Shown here: positions 17,709 through 26,271 of the stretch, piece by piece | How positions within the stretch are numbered: position 1 is the stretch's first letter | Layout of the letters: each line of letters opens with the position of its first letter | NCBI GenBank assembly: GCA_964402975.1 | Contig: CAYOEM010000010.1 | Location: 27,075 to 91,074 of the forward strand | Source of the DNA: CAMDKS01 sp964402975 | GTDB taxonomy: Bacteria; Bdellovibrionota_B; Oligoflexia; Oligoflexales; RGVZ01 | Direction: 5' to 3' | Length of the DNA stretch: 64,000 bases | The notes under the pieces: model-generated | Seen by the model: the letters and a program-made list of their open reading frames with translations, nothing else | Databases searched by the model: none | Told to the model about the DNA's origin: nothing | Program-made: the position numbers and the translations under genes

Positions 17709-18683
17709 CTAGCGCACCTTCAAATTGAGCGTGATTCTCTGACCGTTCCGATTCAACTTAATATCAACCTCAGATTCATTTCGAAACGATTGGAGTGTTT
17801 TTATGGATTGGCCTGCATCGGTCAGAACAACGCCGTTTATCTCCTCAATGACATCTCCGTTTTGGATACCAGATTTATCCCAAAAGCTATTTTTTTTGAT
17901 CCGGTCCATCCTCCACCCTCGCAAGACACCGTCAATCATATTCGGACTGGCCTTGGCATCTTGTAAGACGTTGGCAAACTCGGTAGATAGCAAACGAGAC
18001 TTGTATTCACCCGTCATCTCAATATTTGATCCCTTGCGTTCGAAACCTTCCTCTTTGAAGTTCTCGGGTGGTGCATCGGTAGTATAACCACCAGTCACCG
18101 CGGTATCCCCGGCAGACGCCACTTTTTTTCCACCACCTTTTCGGGTAGATCTTCGTAGCTCAACTTCCTCGATCTGCGCAAACTCCTTACGCCCCATGTT
18201 ATCTATAATGATCATATCTCTCTGAATCTCGAGTAATTTAGCTTCCGGACTCATCTGATCGCCAACCAAAAACGAATTGATACTCCGGTTTTGTGTGTTC
18301 TCAATCATTGCGATTCCGTTAAATGGATTACCCCCGTAAATAATCCCGATTACTTTAATTGGAAGCTGAGTTTTTGCCATTTGAGGACCCGTTGCATTAG
18401 GATCCAAATCACCCGTCAGACCTTCAGAATTGAATATGTTACGTTCAAGGATCTTGGTTACAGCTAGCTTGGCGGCTGTTTCTGATGGATGAATCAGCAC
18501 GGTCTCATTCGGCAAAGCAGGTAGATCCTGGAATTTTCCTGTTTGCGAAATGAAAAGCCACCCCAGAATCGCGCTGGCGATTGACGCAAGAATAAAACTC
18601 ACGACCAAACCTATTATCGCAGCTCGCCACGGCCATGGACGAACTTTATCAAAATAATCGGAAATGACTTCTGTTGTCAGCAC
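17709..18683 (-). CDS. second GspC-like protein with PDZ domain
   Basis: 324 aa with the same architecture as its neighbour: a membrane helix (about 20-44), a GspC homology region (ILERNIFNSEG, LPIKVIGIIYGG, SFLVGDQMSPEAKLLEI) and a C-terminal PDZ domain (FWDKSGIQNGDVIEEINGVVLTDAGQS). Between them is a Lys/Arg/Gly-rich linker (RRSTRKGGGKK) and a hydrophilic stretch. It lacks the two cysteines of the first copy. Both copies are full length and in frame, so neither looks decayed. The likely start is GTG 18683, three bases after the aroK stop codon. Tandem GspC paralogues could form mixed rings or serve different substrates. Confidence 0.85.
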   Translation of the reverse strand: MLTTEVISDYFDKVRPWPWRAAIIGLVVSFILASIASAILGWLFISQTGKFQDLPALPNETVLIHPSETAAKLAVTKILERNIFNSEGLTGDLDPNATGPQMAKTQLPIKVIGIIYGGNPFNGIAMIENTQNRSINSFLVGDQMSPEAKLLEIQRDMIIIDNMGRKEFAQIEEVELRRSTRKGGGKKVASAGDTAVTGGYTTDAPPENFKEEGFERKGSNIEMTGEYKSRLLSTEFANVLQDAKASPNMIDGVLRGWRMDRIKKNSFWDKSGIQNGDVIEEINGVVLTDAGQSIKTLQSFRNESEVDIKLNRNGQRITLNLKVR

Positions 18684-18686
18684 GCC

Positions 18687-19346
18687 CTAAGCTTTCTCTG
18701 GCGCACGCCAGCTTAAAAATCGATACTTCGATCTCTCAACAAAACCCTCAATCATCAAAATATCTTTGAGGTGATGTGCGGCCATCTCTGGCGTCACAAA
18801 AGAACCATCTATGACCACGTCAGCTCGCTCAAGCCATTGACGGCGTTCGTCCATCATCTTTTGAACACGAGCTTGAATTAAGTCCCTCCGAACCTCGTGA
18901 CTTTCCTCTGAGAGAAGATCTTTGAACAAAGGTCTTTTTTCAATTTCTGATATGCGTTTGAATAAACGTCGAGCAATCTCGGCTGGAGATGACTGGATCC
19001 AAACTATGGGACCGATCCGTCGCGCATTACGAACAGACTCCTCGGACATCAACGCCCCGCCTCCGACCGATACCACATGGCTTCGAAGCCCCTGTAGAGA
19101 AAGCATCACAAATCGCTCTTGCTCCCGAAACGCATCCTCACCGTCCTGAGAAAAAATATCACCAATGGTTTTCCCTATGGATTTCTCAATTAATTCATCT
19201 AAATCGACAAAACCAAGACCGAGAAGCTTGGAGAGCTGTCGGCCTACTGTGGACTTTCCGCTAGCACTAACTCCGGTCAATACAACATTGCCGAGTTTGT
19301 TGCGCGAGCCCGGGTCATCGCCATACAATGGATTTTGTTCGTTCAA
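18687..19346 (-). CDS. aroK: shikimate kinase
   Basis: 219 aa, somewhat longer than the usual 170-190. It has Walker A GVSASGKST (25-33), the shikimate-binding DLDELIE (48-54), the Arg-containing FREQE and the GGGA loop (95-98), and an LID-like KRPLF segment. It phosphorylates shikimate at the 3-position in chorismate synthesis. The first gene of the gsp run; aroK next to pilus or secretion genes is a known arrangement. No ATG is available near the N-terminus, so TTG 19346 is the best start. The C-terminal 30 residues extend beyond the family core. Confidence 0.9.
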   Translation of the reverse strand: MNEQNPLYGDDPGSRNKLGNVVLTGVSASGKSTVGRQLSKLLGLGFVDLDELIEKSIGKTIGDIFSQDGEDAFREQERFVMLSLQGLRSHVVSVGGGALMSEESVRNARRIGPIVWIQSSPAEIARRLFKRISEIEKRPLFKDLLSEESHEVRRDLIQARVQKMMDERRQWLERADVVIDGSFVTPEMAAHHLKDILMIEGFVERSKYRFLSWRAPEKA

Positions 19347-19460
19347 AATCTTAACGCCTTCGATAACTTTGTTTTCTAAGTTCCGATTATTATTATTTTA
19401 AGGCATGAATTTGAAAACGCGAAAAGCGCAACCCGACGAGAGCGGCAATGCCCCGTTACA

Positions 19461-19490
19461 ATTATAATTTTTGCAATCTATTTTCGTTTC
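19461..19490 (-). promoter_or_regulatory. possible promoter of the aroK-gsp run
   Basis: A perfect TATAAT reads on the minus strand at 19466-19461, about 115 bases before the aroK start. The -35 position holds only AAACGA or GAAACG, so the match is one-sided. It is the best -10 candidate between the transglycosylase gene and aroK. Confidence 0.3.
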
Positions 19491-19502
19491 GACAAATTTT
19501 AA

Positions 19503-20879
19503 CTAGCGATTCACTGTTATAAGAGCTGCTACGTCATTACCAGCCCGTGACGGAATCTTCATCATGTAGCGAGGGGGAAAGGGTCCACCGCCACGAACAA
19601 AGCGCCATGTAATGTCGGGGTTGTACTCGATAATTGTACTAGTTGATAATCTGTACCTTTTTTTAACTTCTGCGACCGTCATCCCACCGACTCGAACCTG
19701 TTCGTATCGCAGAGGCTGCGCCGAGACAACCTCTGGAAAGACTTTATCAGCATTGTTCAGAGACTCCAGTAGACCAAGGAATCCCGCGTAGAAGTTTTTG
19801 GAGGCAAATCCAAAGTTGCTACCTCTATATTTATTGATCAGAACGACGATATCCTTAGTTCCCTTATCTCGCATGGCCCGAGAAATACCACCCACGCCAT
19901 GATTATAGGCGGTGATAGCCAGAGGCCATTCCCCTAGAATTTTGTAATTCAAGGCCAAAAGTTTTGCAGCGGCACGACTCGCTTTAATCGGATCGTTACG
20001 TTCATCTATTTCGGGCGAAACAATCAAATAGTCTTTACCAGTTTCCGGCATAACCTGATAAACACCGCTAGCTCCCACTTTACTTAAAGCTCTCAAGTTA
20101 AAAGACGACTCGATAAAAGCTATTCTTGCAAGCTCTGGCATCAACCCTTGTCTTTTAAATTCTGACTCCGCATGAACTAAATAACGGGGAGCAACCTCGA
20201 GACCCTTGGCTATGTATTCACGTTGCCCTCGTTGAACCCTTAGGCTAGAAGCCGCGATTTTGAACTTCCGCTTATCCTGAATGTGATCGAATAGGCTATA
20301 AACTCGCAGCTCAGAGGGAGTTAGCGTGGCTAAATCACCTTGCCTCATGTTGGCAAACTTGAGAAGCATCTGGCGATAATGATTTCTTCGGGTTTGAATC
20401 GTGGGACGCATCATTCGTTCACGGGTTTTTTCACTGATATCCTTCACTCGCGAACTGTCATGTATTTCCAAAACAACTTCCGGATATTCGGCGACATGAA
20501 GTACGTTTTGGTTTTTAGACCAAAGGGAGTACACTCGTCTCCAAAAATGTACGCGCCTCGCAATGGACTGCGGAACAGATATATTTTCTGATATACGGAA
20601 ACCCTGCCCGTCTTTTACAAAAGCGGCGTCTGAGCAACTCAAATACTGAAGGTCAATTTGGCCGCGTCCACCAACCCGTATGGGCACACACTCATCTCCC
20701 CGAGCCACAGACTTTGACATCCTGGTGAATATCTCCACCTCTCGGTTCATTTCAGTTGTGATAATGGGATTCAGGGGCCGACGAGCATCAAACTCGCTCA
20801 TTCCGGCTTGAACCGCCAAAGCGGCCAACCCTCCAAGACCCACCAATGAGACCAAAAAAACTCTCACGAACAACTCCAT
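19503..20879 (-). CDS. membrane-bound lytic transglycosylase (SLT family, MltD-like)
   Basis: About 458 aa. An N-terminal signal or anchor helix (residues 3-24) precedes a 200-residue region of unclear fold, then an SLT domain with catalytic Glu in IAFIESSFN (about residue 257), GASGVYQVMPETG and AITAYNHGVGG. The C-terminal YEQVRVGGMTVAEVKKRYRLS...IIEYNP region looks like a single LysM peptidoglycan-binding motif. It cleaves the glycan backbone of peptidoglycan and acts in the periplasm. ATG 20879 is preferred over GTG 20885; neither has a clear ribosome site. It is divergent from fliG. Confidence 0.88.
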   Translation of the reverse strand: MELFVRVFLVSLVGLGGLAALAVQAGMSEFDARRPLNPIITTEMNREVEIFTRMSKSVARGDECVPIRVGGRGQIDLQYLSCSDAAFVKDGQGFRISENISVPQSIARRVHFWRRVYSLWSKNQNVLHVAEYPEVVLEIHDSSRVKDISEKTRERMMRPTIQTRRNHYRQMLLKFANMRQGDLATLTPSELRVYSLFDHIQDKRKFKIAASSLRVQRGQREYIAKGLEVAPRYLVHAESEFKRQGLMPELARIAFIESSFNLRALSKVGASGVYQVMPETGKDYLIVSPEIDERNDPIKASRAAAKLLALNYKILGEWPLAITAYNHGVGGISRAMRDKGTKDIVVLINKYRGSNFGFASKNFYAGFLGLLESLNNADKVFPEVVSAQPLRYEQVRVGGMTVAEVKKRYRLSTSTIIEYNPDITWRFVRGGGPFPPRYMMKIPSRAGNDVAALITVNR

Positions 20880-21010
20880 CAACACTTAACACTCAACGAC
20901 AGCTGGCCCTTATCTGGCCGACGTCACACGCCTGCCGGTCAGATATAAGCAACACCTATGCCTAGGAAACCCACTGAAATTACAGACCCCGTATACCGAC
21001 CGACCTATAA

Positions 21011-21030
21011 AGTGTCAGCTTTCTGACACT
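21011..21030. promoter_or_regulatory. 8-bp inverted repeat upstream of fliG promoter
   Basis: AGTGTCAG-CTTT-CTGACACT is a perfect 8-bp inverted repeat with a 4-base spacer. It ends two bases before the -35 of the proposed fliG promoter and has no T-run, so it looks like a protein-binding operator rather than a terminator. Confidence 0.5.
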
Positions 21031-21031
21031 C

Positions 21032-21060
21032 TGGAAGGCGTTGAAGTGGCGGCATAGAAT
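21032..21060 (+). promoter_or_regulatory. candidate sigma-70-type promoter of fliG
   Basis: TGGAAG, a 17-base spacer and TAGAAT. Placement is good: about 40 bases before the fliG start, with a strong GGAGG ribosome site eight bases ahead of the ATG. The -35 match is weak, so activator dependence through the adjacent inverted repeat is possible. Confidence 0.45.
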
Positions 21061-21099
21061 ATAAGGTACTAGATTGAAATTTTTACGGAGGACCTTTCC

Positions 21100-22101
21100 A
21101 TGGGTAACACCAAATACAACGGCGCGCAAAAAGCGGCTATTTTGATGCTATCCTTTGGCGAAGATATCTCGGCTGAGATTTTTAAGAACATGACCGAATT
21201 CGAAATCAAACGAATCGGAACTGCAATGAGTCGGCTTGGACGCCTAGACCAGGACGTCGTTGATGAAGTCATGAACGAGTTCTATGGCATTCTGCAGCAA
21301 AACAAGAAATTCTTTTATGGTGGCAATGAGTTTACCAAGAAAGTTATTGGATCAGCGTTTAAGGGCGGCGAGGCTGACAATCTAATCGAACAACTGGCTC
21401 TAGGATCAAACGCGAACCTTAATGCATTAGAGTTGATCGACCCGAAAACCCTCTCAAATTTCATACGCAACGAGCATCCCCAAACGATCGCTCTAATCTT
21501 GGCACACTTGGATAACAAAAAGTGTGGAGATACATTGAAGCTTCTACCGGAAAGCATGCATACGGAAATCTTACTAAGAATCGCAAATCTCGATGCCGTC
21601 CAACCAGAGATAATAGATGAAATTGATGACGTTCTACGGCAGGAAGTACAAGCAATGGGTAGTATTGCCTCGCAAAAGATCGGGGGCATTGAACCTATCG
21701 CAAACATGCTCAATATCATGGACAAAACAAGCTCAGAACACATCCTTGATAGCTTTGAACAGCGGGATCCCGAGCTGGCAGAACGAATTCGTCAGCTTAT
21801 GTTCGTATTTGACGATCTTGTCAAAATTGACGACCGGGGCATCCAAGAACTCATCAAAAGCATTCAAAACGATAAATGGAAGATTGCGCTCAGAACTGCA
21901 AGCGAAGCCGTCAAGACGTTGGTATTTAAAAATATGTCTGAACGAGCTGCTCAAATGCTTAAAGAAGACATGGAAGCCTCCGGAGCAGTTAAGTTGTCAG
22001 ACGTGGAAGCTGCTCAACTCGAGGTCATTAATGTGGCTCGAAAACTTGAGTCTGAGGGCAAAATCGTTATTCAGGGCGGCGGAGATTCGGCGTTCGTCTA
22101 A
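21100..22101 (+). CDS. fliG: flagellar motor switch protein FliG
   Basis: 333 aa, full family length. The N-terminal domain (MLSFGEDISAEIFKNM), middle domain with the EHPQ motif (125-128) that binds FliM, Gly-Gly hinge (about 195) and C-terminal torque domain (FVFDDLVKIDDRGIQELIKSI, about 236-256) with its charged residues are all present. FliG sits at the cytoplasmic end of the rotor and transmits torque from the stators. Unusually it stands alone: no fliF, fliH or fliI adjoin it, and it has its own promoter candidate and a strong terminator. The start is fixed by GGAGG at 21087-21091. Confidence 0.97.
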   Translation: MGNTKYNGAQKAAILMLSFGEDISAEIFKNMTEFEIKRIGTAMSRLGRLDQDVVDEVMNEFYGILQQNKKFFYGGNEFTKKVIGSAFKGGEADNLIEQLALGSNANLNALELIDPKTLSNFIRNEHPQTIALILAHLDNKKCGDTLKLLPESMHTEILLRIANLDAVQPEIIDEIDDVLRQEVQAMGSIASQKIGGIEPIANMLNIMDKTSSEHILDSFEQRDPELAERIRQLMFVFDDLVKIDDRGIQELIKSIQNDKWKIALRTASEAVKTLVFKNMSERAAQMLKEDMEASGAVKLSDVEAAQLEVINVARKLESEGKIVIQGGGDSAFV

Positions 22102-22113
22102 TTTTAATAAACG

Positions 22114-22154
22114 AAAAAGTGGGAGCGCCAGCAATGGTCGCTCCCACTTTTTTT
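22114..22154 (+). terminator. bidirectional rho-independent terminator
   Basis: A 14-bp stem (AAAAAGTGGGAGCG with CGCTCCCACTTTTT) and an 11-base loop, with T-runs on both strands. It ends fliG transcription and can also end the convergent subtilase transcript. Confidence 0.92.
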
Positions 22155-22165
22155 TAATTTCACCG

Positions 22166-23503
22166 TTAGAGTGTGCTTGGCATAGGCAGAACAAGAAGTT
22201 CTTTTTCCATGTCAGCCGTCAAACTTAACGCCACCTCATCAGCATCAGCGACAGAAAGTTTGGACTGAGCAATGGCTGCCTCAAGACCTACTATTGCCGA
22301 CAACTCTGCCGCTTTGTACGCCCTATGCGGATTTACGATACCACTAGTTCTAACTTTGCCTTGAAGCCAGGGTTTCACGTCCACTGTTTCGCAAAGCAGG
22401 CGTTTTAAACCAGCCGGGCTCAAGGATGGATTGAGATCCTTCAAACGAGCTGCGACATTCGTGACAAAGGGCGCCGCCATCGATGTGCCGCTCAATTGAA
22501 GATACTGGTTGCCGGGAATCGCTGACTTGATAATCACACCAGGAGCCGCTACATCGACCTTCATGCCGTAGTTTGAAAAAGTCGCCAGCTTTTCGGTGCC
22601 CAGTGTGGCCGCGACCACAATCTTATTTTCTGCTTCAACATTTGCCGGAGAGACCGGGAGTTGATCGTTATTGGAGCCATCGTTTCCAGCCGCAAAAACG
22701 AAAAGTGTATTTGTAGCGGCGCCAACGAACTTCTTGGACTCGGCAATCATCGCGTTCACTAGTTCTTTGGCATACTCTTCAGTCTCAGCCTCAGTAGGAT
22801 CAGCGCCTGTGATTTGCTTCACAAGTTGCGCCACCACAGGCTTGACGGCAGGAACGCTCGTTCCAAAGGAACCATTAGCAACTTCTGATTTTACCGCATG
22901 GGTGTACTTGCCAACGTTTGTTAGAAGTTGACCCTGCCTCTGCGCAACCATCTGCAGCATCAGAGAAACCATGGGGTTGCCTTTTTCATCGCGGAATTGA
23001 TTAAACCAAGCGCTTCCAGGCACCTCAGTAGGTATGAGTTTCATCCCAACAATTTTCGCCGCCGCGGACTGATCTGTCGATATACCTGTTACGTGAGTCC
23101 CGTGAATGAAATTTCCAAACTTTTGAAGCTCCTTCAAAAATGTCTGGTCAGAGCGCTTACCCTTATACCAAGCGATTTCTTCTTCGGTAGCTGTACCGGT
23201 TAGAATCTTGCCCTGAACTTCGAACATTTTGTAGCAATCTTGCGAAAAGGTGCCGAGATACTTGTAATCAATAATTTGATTATTATTTTCGGCGAAATTC
23301 CAACCGTGGGTATCGCTATTGTAGGTCACACCGTCAACGGTAGTGCTACCGTTTGGATTCGTCCACATATTGCTGTCATAAGCTTCGTGCTTAAAATCCA
23401 CGCCCGAATCAATGATGGCAACCGTTGCAGCCTGGGACGAAGAAGCCCCAAAAAATACGATGGCTGCCATAACTGTTCTGACACTTCTTAGCTTAACAAG
23501 CAT
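22166..23503 (-). CDS. secreted subtilisin-like serine protease (S8)
   Basis: 445 aa. A signal peptide (cleavage near Ala26) is followed almost at once by the catalytic Asp32 in AIIDSGVD. His134 lies in FIHGTHVTG, the oxyanion Asn in FAAGNDG and Ser341 in SGTSMAAPF, so the triad is complete. There is no room for the I9-type inhibitory propeptide most secreted subtilases carry. An insert of about 60 residues sits between the Asp and His motifs, and another at about 160-260. About 60 residues follow the catalytic core. AGGAGG six bases ahead of ATG 23503 fixes the start. Probably exported by Sec; the nearby T2SS could carry it across the outer membrane. Confidence 0.93.
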   Translation of the reverse strand: MLVKLRSVRTVMAAIVFFGASSSQAATVAIIDSGVDFKHEAYDSNMWTNPNGSTTVDGVTYNSDTHGWNFAENNNQIIDYKYLGTFSQDCYKMFEVQGKILTGTATEEEIAWYKGKRSDQTFLKELQKFGNFIHGTHVTGISTDQSAAAKIVGMKLIPTEVPGSAWFNQFRDEKGNPMVSLMLQMVAQRQGQLLTNVGKYTHAVKSEVANGSFGTSVPAVKPVVAQLVKQITGADPTEAETEEYAKELVNAMIAESKKFVGAATNTLFVFAAGNDGSNNDQLPVSPANVEAENKIVVAATLGTEKLATFSNYGMKVDVAAPGVIIKSAIPGNQYLQLSGTSMAAPFVTNVAARLKDLNPSLSPAGLKRLLCETVDVKPWLQGKVRTSGIVNPHRAYKAAELSAIVGLEAAIAQSKLSVADADEVALSLTADMEKELLVLPMPSTL

Positions 23504-23649
23504 TGTATCCTCCTTGATACCTGAGCTCAGGTGGCCGTGATCTTACACAGCACGTCTGTTTACAAAACTATATCGAATGCAAGGTTTCGGGTATTGTTAC
23601 CGAAAGAGCTGCAGTCATCAAGAATTAAATTAGACAACTTTTCGGGTGA

Positions 23650-26241
23650 TTATTTTTCTCGCCGATCTTTACGTCTAGCCGCTCTGAGCTCTTGCAGGCG
23701 CTCGTGAATTATCCATAACGCCGACCCCGGGGCAAAGCGCTCCTGATGCAGATCAAGGGCGCCAAGAGCCACGCCAGTGCTTATCTCGAACACTTCTGCC
23801 ATGGTTTTTACAGGGACGATATTCAGCTTACCCTCAGTTACAGCAGTTCTGGCCGAGCGATGCAGCATAAGGTTTGGGACATTTTGTATGGGAATTAACA
23901 CGGTATACTCGGACGACTTTCGACCTAAAATCTCGACAGTCCTCCAGAAACCTTCAATCTTCTCATTGACCCCCCCGATCGGCTGGACCTCTCCAAACTG
24001 ATTTAGACTGCCAGTCATGGCCATGTTCTGGCGAACGGGGATCTTCGATAGCGCACTCAATATAGCCGTTGCCTCTGTGATTGAAGCACTGTCACCATCA
24101 ATTAAACCGTAACTTTGCTCAAAACAAATGCTTGCGGCCAAACCCAAGTGGTGCTCGCGCGCAAGCAGAGCGCTCAAATATCCCGACAAAATACTGATAC
24201 CTTTGTCATGAATTCGACCGGAAAGCTTGGCGTTGCGCTCAATATTGATAATCCCATCGGCAGCGGAGCTAACCGCACAACTGATGCGACCAACTTTGCC
24301 AAAACTGTAGTCTCCGAGGTCATAAACAGCCAAGCCATTAACCTGACCGATAACAGAGCCGTCCAACGACAATAACACCTCTTCGTGCCGAACCATCTCA
24401 AACATCTGCTCTTCAATAAGGTTCACACGAAAAAACTTTTGCTCGAGCGCTTCCTCGACGTGTTGCCGCTTGACCACCCGGCTTCCAAGTTCTCGGGCAA
24501 TAAAATCAGCCTCGATGGTCAGGTCTTTCAGGGTACCAAACTGCGTGGACAGCTGACGCTGGTCGTCAACCAAACGACTGCCATACTCAACCATGGCTGC
24601 TACACCGGAGCGATCGAAACTAAGCAAACCTTCTTTATCGGATCTGGTCGCGATAAAATCGACATAGTGCTCAATATTATCTCGACTCCGGGGCATTTTC
24701 TCATCAAAATGCGCCTTGATTTTGAAAATCTTAGTGAAGTCTTCGTCCATCCCTTGTAACAGATGATAGATGTCATCGTTACCAATCAATATCACTTTCA
24801 TATCGAGCGGTATGGGAGAGGGGCGAAGGCCAGATGTTGGCAAAAGTGAGTATTGCTCCCCCATGTCCTCGATAAAACCTTTTCGATTCTTTAAAACTCT
24901 CTTGAGCGTGTCCCAAATATTTCCTGTTTTAAAAATATCCATTGCATTAAGGACCAAATAACCGCCGTTGGCCCTTTGTACTGCGCCTGCTTTGATCATG
25001 GTGAAATCGGTCAAATACATGCCGTGTTCCACATTCTTCTCGATCTTACCAAACAGGTTGTAGTAGGTCGGGTTTGTTTCGATGATCACCGGAGCACCTT
25101 CTGCACCGGTGTTATCTATAAAAACATTTACCGCATACCGGACGAACTTGTCTCGTTCTTCATGGATACCAAGTAACTCTAGCGGCACCTCTCCAGCGCC
25201 CTGAGCAGTCTGAGGCTCCTCCGGCTCGACAAAGTCCATGAGATGTTCCAGAATGTGATCTCGCACCTCACCAAGATATTCGCTAATACCCTTGTTTGCC
25301 TTGTACTCTTCCATGAGAGGCTCAATGGCCATACCAACCACATGCCTACCTAGCTCACTGCGAAGCTTCTCAATATAGTCTCTGGTCTCGTTTTCTATCG
25401 TTCTAACTTTTCTCGCAAAGTCCAGGACCTCTGGCTCGATCTGCGCCCGACGATCCTCGACACCCTCACGCTGCGACTCACTCAGTTTAGCGTAGTCTTT
25501 CTCTGTGAGAACACGTCCATCAATCACAGGTATCGTTTCGATCCCAAGCCGCGTGGACTTAACCGAGAACTCAAGCTGCTTAGCCCTTTTCTCAAGGTCG
25601 CTGAATAGTTTTGCCTTCCTATCGTTACTTGCCGACAAATACGCATTGACCGCATTTTCGTAGTCTTCACTCTGGAGAGCCATGGGTATTTCTGTGCGAA
25701 GGACTTTGACGAGTGCTTCCATCTCTTTCTTAAACTTCTTACCCTCGCCTGCCGGCATTTCGACAGCTTTAGGAACTTCTGAATGTTGGAAATTGTAAAC
25801 ATAGACCCAATCACTTGGAACCGCGGCATCCTTAGACCAACGTTCAAGGAATGTGCGAATGACGCTTGTTTTGCCCGTGCCCTGTGCGCCGGCAACATAA
25901 ATATTGTAACCAGGTTTACGTATGCCGAGCCCCATGTTGATCGCCCTAACCGCACGATCCTGCGAAATGAACTCATGGCTCTCGCCAATTTTTGATGTGT
26001 TATTAAATTTGAAGATGTCAGTGTCGCAAACTTTATAGACGTCATCAGGCAGCAAAGCCTGTGGCAACTTAATCTTGGCAGCCAGATCTTTCGAGCTACG
26101 TTTTACCGACTTCGACCTGATTTTTTTGAGTGAATGCGGGGCCGAACTACGTGAACTTACTTTTTTCAATTTTTTCACTTTTCGGTTTTTTGATCGAGGC
26201 TGCATATCCAAGACGTAATTTCCTTCAAAAAGCTTCGTCAC
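23650..26241 (-). CDS. Lon-related AAA+ protease (AAA_32/LonB-like)
   Basis: 863 aa. A very basic stretch (about 14-52, rich in Lys, Arg and Ser) precedes the ATPase, with Walker A GAQGTGKT (118-125). A long inserted coiled-coil region follows (about 190-340), then the second ATPase part (NGGYLVLNAMD, DMKVILIGND) and the C-terminal Lon protease domain with the Ser718-Lys761 dyad, 43 residues apart as in Lon. This is the AAA_32 'ATP-dependent protease' family, distinct from classical LonA. The GTG start at 26241 lacks a ribosome site, and ATG 26205 at codon 13 is an alternative. It degrades unfolded or regulatory proteins in the cytoplasm. Confidence 0.92.
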   Translation of the reverse strand: MTKLFEGNYVLDMQPRSKNRKVKKLKKVSSRSSAPHSLKKIRSKSVKRSSKDLAAKIKLPQALLPDDVYKVCDTDIFKFNNTSKIGESHEFISQDRAVRAINMGLGIRKPGYNIYVAGAQGTGKTSVIRTFLERWSKDAAVPSDWVYVYNFQHSEVPKAVEMPAGEGKKFKKEMEALVKVLRTEIPMALQSEDYENAVNAYLSASNDRKAKLFSDLEKRAKQLEFSVKSTRLGIETIPVIDGRVLTEKDYAKLSESQREGVEDRRAQIEPEVLDFARKVRTIENETRDYIEKLRSELGRHVVGMAIEPLMEEYKANKGISEYLGEVRDHILEHLMDFVEPEEPQTAQGAGEVPLELLGIHEERDKFVRYAVNVFIDNTGAEGAPVIIETNPTYYNLFGKIEKNVEHGMYLTDFTMIKAGAVQRANGGYLVLNAMDIFKTGNIWDTLKRVLKNRKGFIEDMGEQYSLLPTSGLRPSPIPLDMKVILIGNDDIYHLLQGMDEDFTKIFKIKAHFDEKMPRSRDNIEHYVDFIATRSDKEGLLSFDRSGVAAMVEYGSRLVDDQRQLSTQFGTLKDLTIEADFIARELGSRVVKRQHVEEALEQKFFRVNLIEEQMFEMVRHEEVLLSLDGSVIGQVNGLAVYDLGDYSFGKVGRISCAVSSAADGIINIERNAKLSGRIHDKGISILSGYLSALLAREHHLGLAASICFEQSYGLIDGDSASITEATAILSALSKIPVRQNMAMTGSLNQFGEVQPIGGVNEKIEGFWRTVEILGRKSSEYTVLIPIQNVPNLMLHRSARTAVTEGKLNIVPVKTMAEVFEISTGVALGALDLHQERFAPGSALWIIHERLQELRAARRKDRREK

Positions 26242-26271
26242 ACATAAAAATTAACAATTTAGTTTGACGCC

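Noticed and set aside
16668..18683. Two gspC genes as one gene split by a frameshift
   Set aside because: Each has its own membrane helix and its own PDZ domain, so they are complete paralogues rather than halves.
21031..21048. Sigma-54 promoter before fliG
   Set aside because: A TGG and a TTG are present but the spacing is two bases too short for a -24/-12 element and the GC pair is missing.
21315..21743. 142-codon open frame antisense to fliG
   Set aside because: It is a shadow of the well-supported fliG reading frame, has no ribosome site and no recognisable product.
21617..22228. 203-codon frame overlapping the 3' part of fliG
   Set aside because: It runs through the fliG terminator and into the subtilase gene, has no start signals and reads as low-information sequence.
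25524..26045. 173-codon open frame inside the Lon-like gene on the same strand
   Set aside because: It lies in another frame of a gene with full Walker A and Lon dyad motifs; its translation has no family features.
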